From an uncultured Bacteroidales bacterium (GTDB lineage Bacteria > Bacteroidota > Bacteroidia > Bacteroidales > Paludibacteraceae), in the NCBI GenBank assembly GCA_902774075.1, contig CACYGT010000008.1:1-37116 (forward strand): a stretch of DNA of 37,116 bases, given 5' to 3'. The position numbers were made by a program, and so were the translations under genes. Positions 15,968-22,525 of the stretch are shown here, piece after piece (position 1 is the stretch's first letter; each line of letters opens with the position of its first letter). Below the pieces are notes generated by a model, which searched no databases, was not told the origin of the DNA, and saw nothing but the letters and a program-made list of their open reading frames with translations.

Positions 15968-16861
15968 GTTGTATCGATTGATACAAACTCCGGTTTCTGT
16001 TTTGGTGTGACACGCGCCATCAACGCAGCGGAGAGCGAACTGGAGAAGGGCGCACTCTACTGCTTGGGCGATATCGTGCATAACGGTCAGGAAGTAGCGC
16101 GGCTGGAACTCAAAGGCCTCGCGACCATCGACTACGACGACCTGCGTACGCTCCCTGCCCACTCCCGTGTGCTGCTCCGTGCGCACGGCGAACCGCCTTC
16201 TACCTACTGGATAGCGCAGCAACGCGGCATCGAGATCATCGACGCCACCTGTCCGGTCGTCAAGAAACTGCAGGACCGTATCCGCGCGTGCTATGAGCTC
16301 CATCGCAACGATGAAGGCCGGGCTCCCCAGATCGTCATCTACGGCAAACCCGGACACGCCGAAGTCATCGGACTCCAGGGCCAGACCAACAACACCGCCA
16401 TCGTCATCGAGTCCGTCGACCAACTCCACCTCCTCGACTTCTCCCGCCCTATCTACCTCTTCTCCCAGACCACCAAATCCGTCGAGGGCTTCCATTCCCT
16501 CGTCGAAGCCATCCAATCTCAAATCTCCAATCTCAAATCTCCAATTGCGCTGGAAGCGCACGACACGATATGCAGGAGTGTAGCAAATCGAGTGAAGGAG
16601 TTGCAGGAGTTTGCGAAGGCGAACGACATCGTCTTCTTTGTAGGTGGTACTAAAAGCAGTAATGCCAAGGTGCTATATAAAAATTGTGTTGAGGCAAACC
16701 CCAACACAATTTTCATATCTTCTCCCGACGAAGTTGATAAAATAAACCTTTCAACTTTCACCTTTCCCCTTTCAACTTTAAAGATCGGGATTTGCGGAGC
16801 GACGAGCACGCCTTTATGGCTTATGGAACAGGTACGGGATAAACTTTCCCGTAACCCGTAA
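15965..16861 (+). CDS. ispH: 4-hydroxy-3-methylbut-2-enyl diphosphate reductase (IspH/LytB)
   Basis: The three cluster cysteines are present: C12 (SGFCFGV), C96 (DATCPVV) and C203 (DTICRS). So are the substrate histidines H39 (VHN), H74 (RAHGEPP) and H131 (GHAEV). IspH is the last enzyme of the MEP pathway, making IPP and DMAPP with a 4Fe-4S cluster. Total length (298) is normal even though three heptad tracts touch it. One encodes QSQISNLKSPI (about 184-194) just before C203. One encodes NLSTFTFPLSTLK (about 261-273) just before GICGATSTPLWLMEQV. A CGTAACC tract forms the final residues (RNP) and the stop. The start ATG also lies in a tract. All essential motifs are intact, so the enzyme is probably functional. 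Confidence 0.95.
   Translation: MVVSIDTNSGFCFGVTRAINAAESELEKGALYCLGDIVHNGQEVARLELKGLATIDYDDLRTLPAHSRVLLRAHGEPPSTYWIAQQRGIEIIDATCPVVKKLQDRIRACYELHRNDEGRAPQIVIYGKPGHAEVIGLQGQTNNTAIVIESVDQLHLLDFSRPIYLFSQTTKSVEGFHSLVEAIQSQISNLKSPIALEAHDTICRSVANRVKELQEFAKANDIVFFVGGTKSSNAKVLYKNCVEANPNTIFISSPDEVDKINLSTFTFPLSTLKIGICGATSTPLWLMEQVRDKLSRNP
16513..16545 (+). repeat. Intragenic heptad repeat 1 in ispH (AAATCTC type)
   Basis: CAATCTC, AAATCTC, CAATCTC, AAATCTC, CAATT; period 7. It encodes QSQISNLKSPI before the third cluster cysteine. It is the reverse-complement class of the GATTTGA tracts. Confidence 0.92.
16746..16780 (+). repeat. Intragenic heptad repeat 2 in ispH (CTTTCAA type)
   Basis: CTTTCAA, CTTTCAC, CTTTCCC, CTTTCAA, CTTTAAAG. 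It encodes NLSTFTFPLSTL. The class is the reverse complement of the GGTGAAA tracts, read here on the opposite strand. Confidence 0.92.
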
Positions 16862-16877
16862 CCCGTAACCCATAACC
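16848..16877 (+). repeat. Heptad repeat at the ispH/malQ convergent end (CGTAACC type)
   Basis: CGTAACC three times, then CATAACC. It encodes the ispH C-terminus and stop and fills the gap to the hairpin. An inverted copy of the class sits in the pta leader at 24289-24319. Confidence 0.9.
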
Positions 16878-16898
16878 GCTCACCTCACAGAGGTGAGC
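16878..16898 (+). terminator. Hairpin between convergent ispH and malQ
   Basis: GCTCACCT, a 5-nt CACAG loop, then AGGTGAGC: a perfect 8-bp stem overlapping the malQ stop codon. On the plus strand it is followed by a moderately T-rich TTCTTAATCTTCTC, so it may terminate ispH. It is weak as a classical terminator. Confidence 0.45.
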
Positions 16899-19483
16899 TT
16901 CTTAATCTTCTCATTCAAGTTCTTGCATTGCATCAAGTCCTCGAGGCTGAGGTGCATTCTATAGTTCCAGAAGTGGCGCGGGTTAGCCGGTACGTTGATA
17001 CGGTCGGAGAACTGATCTTGGACACGTACCTCACCGTCGATAGCCAGCCAGTCTTGTAGCGGCAGGATGGTCCACATAGCGGGGCTGTACATATGCTGGT
17101 TGATGATGAACTCAGCGATCTCCGGCGTCATCTGCTGCGGAGCATCACCCCACCAACCCATCTGCTCGTTGTAGAAGCGCTGCGTCACGGCACGGTCTTC
17201 TTCCCACCATGCGCGGAGCGGGTTCATATCGTGCGTACCGGTCGTGCAGACGCTCTGATACGGTGCATCGGCCGGGTGAGCGAACTTGACGGTCGGGTCT
17301 TTCGGCATACGCTGGATCTCGAGGCTGAGGATCTGCAGCTCGTGCATCACATCGGGTACGCAAGCCGGTACCATACCTAAGTCCTCACCGCAGCAGAGCA
17401 TGTGGGTCGAGTGGATGAGTGTCGGCAGTTTGCGCATCGCGCTGTCACGCCAGAACTGCGTATGACGACGGAAGAAATACTCGTTGTAGATGCGCATCAG
17501 CACCTCTTTCTGGTCGCTATAGAGCTCGTTGAACGAGTGGCTCTGATAGATAGAGATACGCGGGTGTAACCAACCCGGACGACGCTGGTCTTCGACGAAC
17601 AGCACCTCGCAGTGGAGGTAGATGAGTCCGTTGCAGATGTTGTGTACTGCCTCGGCACTCAGGCCTGAAGCCTTCAGCTGTTTCTCGTCGCCGAGCAGGC
17701 GGTCAGCCCACTCCTGTACCTTCGCCTGGGTGTCAAACTCGGGCTTGAACCAATAGACATAGCCGTCGCGGGTGTTGAGCGCATGCTGCTTGGCCCACTC
17801 GAGGTCGTAGCCTAACACGTCGCCTAAGAAGTTCGAGCGGATATAGGGCTTGGTCAGACGGTCCCAGTCGAGGCATACGCCTTGCGCGCAGAGGTCGTCG
17901 TAGCTGTACGGCAGGGTCGGAACGAAATGACCGCAGAGGCCCCATACATCGCTCTTACGCATCTGCCAGATACGGAAGAAGCCCAGGATATGATCCACGC
18001 GGTACGCATCGAAATAGTCCTGCATCTTACGGAAGCGGCGCTGCCACCAGCCGAAGTTATCCTCCGCCATCTTGTCCCAGTTATAGGTCGGGAAGCCCCA
18101 GTTCTGTCCGCTGATGGAGAAATCATCGGGCGGAGCACCGGCGCTGGCGTCGAGGTTAAAGAGCTCCGGATAAACGGCGGCATCCACCGAGTCCGGACTG
18201 ATACCGATAGGTATATCGCCCTTCATCGCTACGCCGATCGAGTGAGCATACGCTACTGCGTCGGCCAACTGACGGTCGGCGTGGAACTGCAGGAACTTAT
18301 AGAAATCCTTCGGTTGTTTGTCGCGCTTACTGAGGAACGCAGCATACGGCTCCAGCCACTCGGCGTTCTTAGCCTCAAAAGCCTTGTATTCTTCGCTGCT
18401 GAACAGAGCCTCTTTGTCTTGCTTGTACAGCGCTTTGAAGAACACCATCTTCGCGTCATACACGTTCTGGTAGTCCGCGAAACTGAGGGCATTCAGCTCC
18501 GCCTTCTTCGCCTCGTATTTCTTCTTCATCGCCGGCGTGAGCTTACCCATCTTCTCGATATTGATGTATATCGGATGGAGAGCAAACACACTCACGGCGT
18601 TGTACGGATAGCTGTCGAGGTTGTTATGCCTCAGCGTCGTATCGTTGATCGGCAGCGTCTGGATCATCTTCTGTCCCGTCGAAGCAGCCCAGTCGGCCAT
18701 CTTCTTCAGATCCTGGAACTCACCGATACCGAAGCCTTCTTCCGTACGCAGCGAGAACACAGGTACCGCTACGCCGGCACCTTTCCAGCGCGGCTGGGTG
18801 CGACGGAAAGCGCGGTCGTTCTCGTAGATCACACTGCCCTTCTCTACGCCCCATATCTGGCGGTTCTCGCCCCACTCGGTGTCCACTACCGCACCGCTCT
18901 TGAGGTCATACACCACATATTTGTACTCCACTATATCCTGCCCTTTCACCTTGATGTCCGCACGCCAGAGCGGGAACTCAGCGTCGTTCATCACCAGCTT
19001 GCCCGCCGGATCCCAGTTACCGAGTTCGGCGCAGTTACCGATGATCGCTACACCCTGGCTCGGCAGGATCTGCGGCAGGTCGATCGAGAAGCGGATGTTG
19101 CCCTTCGGCGCTTTGGCCTTAGCGGGGTTGTGACGCGCGAAGAGCGACTTGAGGAACACCGTCGTGTAGAAGCTGTCCTCGTACGTGCTTGCCTGCCATG
19201 CGTCGCGAACGATGATGTTCTTGTCCGCAGCGCGCAACTCCAGACGACGCGGCTCGCCCGCCTCGTAGATATAGTGGCCCTCGCATACGCGGATGGCGTA
19301 CTTGTACTCCACCTCGGTCGGAAAATCATTCACCGGCACATTGGCCTGCCAGAAGTCCGTCCCCTGGCAATTCAAAACAAGCGGATCCTTTTCGGTCCAG
19401 CCTAAGATAGACTCGCGCGTAGCTATCACGCACAACTGCTGCCCATACTCGGCACGATAATGAATCTGAAAATTAATGTTCAT
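16880..19483 (-). CDS. malQ: 4-alpha-glucanotransferase with two CBM20 starch-binding domains (GH77)
   Basis: The 867-residue protein starts with two CBM20-type domains (about 1-110 and 130-235; the second shows GVAIIGNCAELGNWDPAGKLVM). A GH77 catalytic domain begins near AGVAVPVFSLRTEEGFGIGEF. Expected catalytic residues are present: nucleophile D497 in YRVDHILGFF, acid/base E700 in CCGEDLGMVP, and D752 in GTHDMNPLRAW. The domain order resembles plant DPE2 and Bacteroidota MalQ. It transfers alpha-1,4-glucan segments between maltooligosaccharides or glycogen, probably in the cytoplasm because no signal peptide is visible. It is a single-gene unit with its own promoter. The GH13 enzyme at 26745 may act in the same glucan metabolism. 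Confidence 0.95.
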   Translation of the reverse strand: MNINFQIHYRAEYGQQLCVIATRESILGWTEKDPLVLNCQGTDFWQANVPVNDFPTEVEYKYAIRVCEGHYIYEAGEPRRLELRAADKNIIVRDAWQASTYEDSFYTTVFLKSLFARHNPAKAKAPKGNIRFSIDLPQILPSQGVAIIGNCAELGNWDPAGKLVMNDAEFPLWRADIKVKGQDIVEYKYVVYDLKSGAVVDTEWGENRQIWGVEKGSVIYENDRAFRRTQPRWKGAGVAVPVFSLRTEEGFGIGEFQDLKKMADWAASTGQKMIQTLPINDTTLRHNNLDSYPYNAVSVFALHPIYINIEKMGKLTPAMKKKYEAKKAELNALSFADYQNVYDAKMVFFKALYKQDKEALFSSEEYKAFEAKNAEWLEPYAAFLSKRDKQPKDFYKFLQFHADRQLADAVAYAHSIGVAMKGDIPIGISPDSVDAAVYPELFNLDASAGAPPDDFSISGQNWGFPTYNWDKMAEDNFGWWQRRFRKMQDYFDAYRVDHILGFFRIWQMRKSDVWGLCGHFVPTLPYSYDDLCAQGVCLDWDRLTKPYIRSNFLGDVLGYDLEWAKQHALNTRDGYVYWFKPEFDTQAKVQEWADRLLGDEKQLKASGLSAEAVHNICNGLIYLHCEVLFVEDQRRPGWLHPRISIYQSHSFNELYSDQKEVLMRIYNEYFFRRHTQFWRDSAMRKLPTLIHSTHMLCCGEDLGMVPACVPDVMHELQILSLEIQRMPKDPTVKFAHPADAPYQSVCTTGTHDMNPLRAWWEEDRAVTQRFYNEQMGWWGDAPQQMTPEIAEFIINQHMYSPAMWTILPLQDWLAIDGEVRVQDQFSDRINVPANPRHFWNYRMHLSLEDLMQCKNLNEKIKKLTSVR

Positions 19484-19553
19484 GATATTGTGTTTTAGTT
19501 ATTTTTCGGTCTTTCGGTATTCCTTTATACCGGTCTTCTGACAAATTTGCCTG

Positions 19554-19585
19554 CAAATTTACAACTTTTTTTTCAACTATGCAAA
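19554..19585 (-). promoter_or_regulatory. Bacteroidota-type promoter for malQ
   Basis: Read on the minus strand: TTTG (19585-19582), a 20-nt spacer and TAAATTTG (19561-19554). The leader to ATG 19483 is about 65 nt. Confidence 0.75.
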
Positions 19586-19617
19586 CAATTTAACGTTTTT
19601 TTTGCCAAAAAAAACAT

Positions 19618-19641
19618 TTTAACCCTTTAACCCTTTAACGT
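19618..19641 (-). repeat. Short tandem repeat at the end of the UPF0104 gene (AACCCTTT, period 8)
   Basis: Plus-strand reading: two AACCCTTT units and a third partial one. It encodes the C-terminus (TLKG) and contains the TAA stop of the membrane protein. The period is 8 rather than 7. Confidence 0.65.
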
Positions 19642-20514
19642 TTTTCGTAAGAAAAACCATCCCACGCACGGAAGCAGCGTATTGATCACCCAGAGCAGCA
19701 CGCCCGCCAACGCCGCATTCATCGTCCCGAAGACCGCTATCGCCCACGCTCCGCGCACGCCTACCTCCGCGATCGGCACACTCGGTGAGATGGTCACCAG
19801 CAGATAATACACCGGTAAATTGAAAATTGAAAATTGAAAATTGAAAGTTGCGCCGAGGGCAAAAAGGACTAAGTAAAGTTGCACGCACCAGCAGGCGAGG
19901 CGGACGAGGCTCTGAACGGTGCTGCGGAGCATGAGGGTGTGGTTGACCTGCGCGAAGCGCTTAAGGGCGCAGGGAGCGAAGGCAAAGATGAGTCCGAGCA
20001 CGATGATGACCGCCAGCAAGGTATATAGATAACTGCCGCCCAGGAGGTCAAAGACCGCCGGGCTAGCCATGAGGCCGATGACACCGGCCATGACAATGGC
20101 TATTGTCATAGTGACCGAACCGACCGCACCCATGGAGAGGGTGTTTTTCCATTCGCCCTGAAGCATCGCCCGCGCCGGGTATTCGCCAAGCCGCCAGGGG
20201 GTAATCAGCCCCGCCAACTTGCTGTAATAGACCTGCCTGTGTGCCTCCCTCCAGCTCATCCTTTCATCATTCTCACCATTAAGCGAAGCGTCACCATTCA
20301 TCAACGTTCTCCACTTCCACGCCTCAATCGACATGTTCACCGGCATCAGCGCTATACATATAAGGAGCGCGCACACGCGCGCGGTGTCCATCGACCGCAG
20401 CGCAGCCCACAGACCGGCATAGTCGTCATAGGTCGCCATCTTCCACACCAGCCACCCGCACGCCGCCAAGGCGACGATCCACTCAACAGTATGCAAAAGG
20501 GCCTTCTTATCCAT
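19627..20514 (-). CDS. UPF0104 / lysylphosphatidylglycerol synthase TM-region family membrane protein
   Basis: I place the start at ATG 20514 (MDKKALLHTVEWIVALAACGWLVW). The longer frame to 20634 crosses the divergent promoter and part of the next gene. About 295 residues with roughly seven or eight hydrophobic helices and the family patterns SIEAWKWRTLM and ITPWRLGEYPARAML match the flippase-like UPF0104 group. Some members take part in lipid flipping or polysaccharide export; the function here is unknown. Residues about 222-233 (FNFQFSIFNLPV) are encoded by an AAAATTG heptad tract falling at the edge of a membrane helix. NGDASLNGENDER near the middle may be another degenerate insertion. It has a dedicated promoter with almost no leader. 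Confidence 0.8.
   Translation of the reverse strand: MDKKALLHTVEWIVALAACGWLVWKMATYDDYAGLWAALRSMDTARVCALLICIALMPVNMSIEAWKWRTLMNGDASLNGENDERMSWREAHRQVYYSKLAGLITPWRLGEYPARAMLQGEWKNTLSMGAVGSVTMTIAIVMAGVIGLMASPAVFDLLGGSYLYTLLAVIIVLGLIFAFAPCALKRFAQVNHTLMLRSTVQSLVRLACWCVQLYLVLFALGATFNFQFSIFNLPVYYLLVTISPSVPIAEVGVRGAWAIAVFGTMNAALAGVLLWVINTLLPCVGWFFLRKTLKG
19816..19850 (-). repeat. Intragenic heptad repeat in the UPF0104 gene (AAAATTG type)
   Basis: Plus-strand reading: four to five AAAATTG units, period 7. On the coding strand it encodes FNFQFSIFNL. It shares a 27-bp identical stretch with the intergenic tract at 35042-35083. Confidence 0.92.
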
Positions 20515-20523
20515 AATTCGCCA

Positions 20524-20554
20524 CAAAAGTACACTTTTTTTTGCATATATGCAA
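20524..20554 (-). promoter_or_regulatory. Promoter for the UPF0104 gene, left half of a divergent pair
   Basis: Minus strand: TTG (20554-20552), 20 nt, TACTTTTG (20531-20524). The box ends 9 bp before ATG 20514, so the 5' leader is at most a few nt. The -33 TTG is one end of the palindrome TTGCATATATGCAA (20541-20554). Confidence 0.72.
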
Positions 20555-20571
20555 GATTTTTTGTAATTTTG
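20540..20571 (+). promoter_or_regulatory. Promoter for the HHH outer-membrane protein, right half of a divergent pair
   Basis: TTTG (20540-20543), 20 nt, TAATTTTG (20564-20571). Only 4 bp separate it from ATG 20576, which predicts a leaderless mRNA. The -33 box is the other end of the same TTGCATATATGCAA palindrome. Confidence 0.78.
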
Positions 20572-20575
20572 CCGT

Positions 20576-22417
20576 ATGAAAACGTTTTTAGCGCTCATAT
20601 TACTGGTTGCGAATCTCTCCCTCGACGACATCATCGGGGATATTTACAACCGCATGACTGAACTGTCGGAAGTCGATTATGAGCAACTCCAGACGGATCT
20701 CTATGCCCTGGCGGAGTCGCCGATAGACCTCAATGATGCCTCCGAGGAAGAACTAAGCCAACTGCCTTTTCTCTCCTCGCGTCAGATAGACGATATCCTC
20801 CTCTACGCCCACCGACATCCGTTTGAGTCGCTATATGAGTTACGTCTGATCCCCAGCCTGACGGATTACGAGATCCGCGACCTTTTGCCTTTCGTTCAAA
20901 TCACAAATCAGAAATCTGAAATCATAAATGCACCTTCCGCGAAAGAGGTCTTCACCAAGGCTCAGCACGAGATCCTCGCGCGGGTGGATGCACGCAACAT
21001 AGAGGCATTCGAAGGCACCGATCCGATCTATGTGCAGACGCGCTATCGGTTTGATTACCAGCGTCGTGTCACTTTTGGCGCCCAACTGCGCCGACCGCAG
21101 GGAGGCCAAGCAGAGGACTTGCAGTATGGCGCTTATCTCCGCCTGCGAGACGTTGCGCCCCATCTTCATTCGCTCGTAGCAGGTAACTTCCAGGCATCCT
21201 TCGGGCAAGGCCTCGTCTTCTCACCCGTCTTTCACTCCGGTAAGTCCATGTACGTGCAGACGATAGGACAGAGCGCCGAAGGGATCCGCCATTATTCTTC
21301 CGTTGATGGCGAGAGTCTGCACGGCGCTGGAGTCACACTGCGGTGGGAGTGGAACAAGAAGACACGCCTCGATATCTCCGCGCTCTATTCGCTCAAACGC
21401 GCCAATGACTCCACCTGGCATCACCTCATCGGCGCGAACGTCACCGTGCGCCATAAGCGGTTCGAACTGCAAGTAACAGCAGCGGAAAACATATGGTCGG
21501 ACAGCATCGCCCCCTATCGCAACACGACCTATAACAGTCATTATTTCCGTGGAACCAACCAAGCCGTCTTGGGTGCCTCCTTCCGCTATAACCACGGTTG
21601 GTTCGATCTCTTCGGAGAAGTGGCGACAGCGCAGAACAAGGAATGGGGCTTTGGTACAATCGTCGGCAGCCGTTTCTATCCCACTTCCGGGGTCAGCCTC
21701 ATCGCCCTCTATCGCTTTTATTCTCCTTGGTTCGACAACGCGCTTGGATATGCATTCTCGGAGAGTTCACGCCTCGGTGATGAGAACGGTGGATACCTCG
21801 GCTTCGACATCACCAGCCTCAACCATTGGCGCTTCTCCGGATACGGCGATGTGTTCTATTTCAGCGGCCCCAAATACGGCATTCCGGACAGCTGCACGCT
21901 TGGTTACGATGCTCTCGCCGAGGTACAACACATCCGCGAAAACTGGCGTATCTCTCTCCGTGCCCGTGCTCGGCAGAAAGGTACCGCCATCTACTCCGCA
22001 CGGCTGCTCTTCGAGTGGCGACGAGGCGGCTGGAGCCTAAACACCACAGCGGACTTCAACCATACGCCTCTCAACGGCGATTCCGTTTTCCATTATGGCC
22101 TGTCTGTCGCGCAGGACGTAGCGTACCGTTTTGCACAAGCGCCGGTGAGCATACGCGGACGCCTGCAGTTCTTCGACGCCCGCGAGTGGGCTAACCGCAT
22201 CTATACCTACGAGCACGACGTCCTCTATGCCTTCTCGATCCCCGCTGTCTATGGTTTTGGAGGCAAAGCTTATCTCTGCCTCCAGTGGCAGATAATTCCT
22301 CAGCTCGCCCTTTATCTCAAACTCAGCGAGACCATCTACGAAGCCTCCTGGGCCTCCGCCCATAACCGTCCTCAAACCCGGACGGATATCCACCTCCTCT
22401 TCCGCGCAAAACTATAG
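20576..22417 (+). CDS. Helix-hairpin-helix domain outer-membrane beta-barrel protein
   Basis: The 613-residue protein starts with a short signal-like segment (MKTFLALILLVANLS). Two ComEA-like helix-hairpin-helix units follow: DLNDASEEELSQLPFLSSRQIDDIL at about 51-75 and ESLYELRLIPSLTDYEIRDLLPFV at 84-107. From about residue 120 the sequence alternates aromatic and polar residues, as in an outer-membrane beta-barrel, ending DIHLLFRAKL. HHH-plus-barrel proteins are widespread in Bacteroidota with no settled function; DNA binding or uptake is only a guess from the HHH domain. Residues about 107-119 (QITNQKSEIINAP) are encoded by a CAAATCA heptad tract exactly at the domain boundary. The promoter box sits 4 bp before the ATG. 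A strong terminator follows. Confidence 0.82.
   Translation: MKTFLALILLVANLSLDDIIGDIYNRMTELSEVDYEQLQTDLYALAESPIDLNDASEEELSQLPFLSSRQIDDILLYAHRHPFESLYELRLIPSLTDYEIRDLLPFVQITNQKSEIINAPSAKEVFTKAQHEILARVDARNIEAFEGTDPIYVQTRYRFDYQRRVTFGAQLRRPQGGQAEDLQYGAYLRLRDVAPHLHSLVAGNFQASFGQGLVFSPVFHSGKSMYVQTIGQSAEGIRHYSSVDGESLHGAGVTLRWEWNKKTRLDISALYSLKRANDSTWHHLIGANVTVRHKRFELQVTAAENIWSDSIAPYRNTTYNSHYFRGTNQAVLGASFRYNHGWFDLFGEVATAQNKEWGFGTIVGSRFYPTSGVSLIALYRFYSPWFDNALGYAFSESSRLGDENGGYLGFDITSLNHWRFSGYGDVFYFSGPKYGIPDSCTLGYDALAEVQHIRENWRISLRARARQKGTAIYSARLLFEWRRGGWSLNTTADFNHTPLNGDSVFHYGLSVAQDVAYRFAQAPVSIRGRLQFFDAREWANRIYTYEHDVLYAFSIPAVYGFGGKAYLCLQWQIIPQLALYLKLSETIYEASWASAHNRPQTRTDIHLLFRAKL
20895..20930 (+). repeat. 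Intragenic heptad repeat in the HHH-barrel gene (CAAATCA type)
   Basis: CAAATCA, CAAATCA, GAAATCT, GAAATCA, TAAATG; period 7, in frame, encoding QITNQKSEIIN between the HHH and barrel domains. Confidence 0.9.
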
Positions 22418-22423
22418 ACAAAA

Positions 22424-22450
22424 CAAAAAGGAGGGGTGACCTCCTTTTTG
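22424..22450. terminator. Bidirectional intrinsic terminator between the HHH-barrel gene and tRNA-Met
   Basis: CAAAAAGGAGG, GGTGA loop, CCTCCTTTTTG: a perfect 11-bp stem whose ends give a T-run on either strand. It can end the rightward gene and the leftward ompA-tRNA transcript. It abuts the tRNA 3' end. Confidence 0.88.
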
Positions 22451-22525
22451 TGGTTCCAGTAGGGCTTGAACCTACGACCCCCTGATTATGAGTCAGGTGC
22501 TACTAACCAACTGAGCTATGGAACC
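22451..22525 (-). tRNA. tRNA-Met (anticodon CAT)
   Basis: The minus strand reads GGTTCCA (acceptor), GCTCAGTTGGTTAG (D arm), CCTGACTCATAATCAGG (anticodon arm with CAT), GGTTCAAGCC (T loop) and TGGAACC plus discriminator A. The CAT anticodon with this body matches elongator tRNA-Met; a tRNA-Ile2 (lysidine-modified) is less likely. The D-arm 3' strand reads GTAGC instead of the usual GAGC, leaving a 3-bp D stem. CCA is not encoded. The first tRNA base is also the last base of the OmpA-LysM stop codon, so the pair is presumably co-transcribed or the tRNA promoter lies inside the CDS. Confidence 0.93.

Noticed and set aside
17882-19405. A 507-codon open frame antisense to malQ
   Set aside because: It is a shadow of the GH77/CBM20 gene. 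The composition is Arg/Leu-rich with no recognisable motif, and the sense strand carries full catalytic residues.
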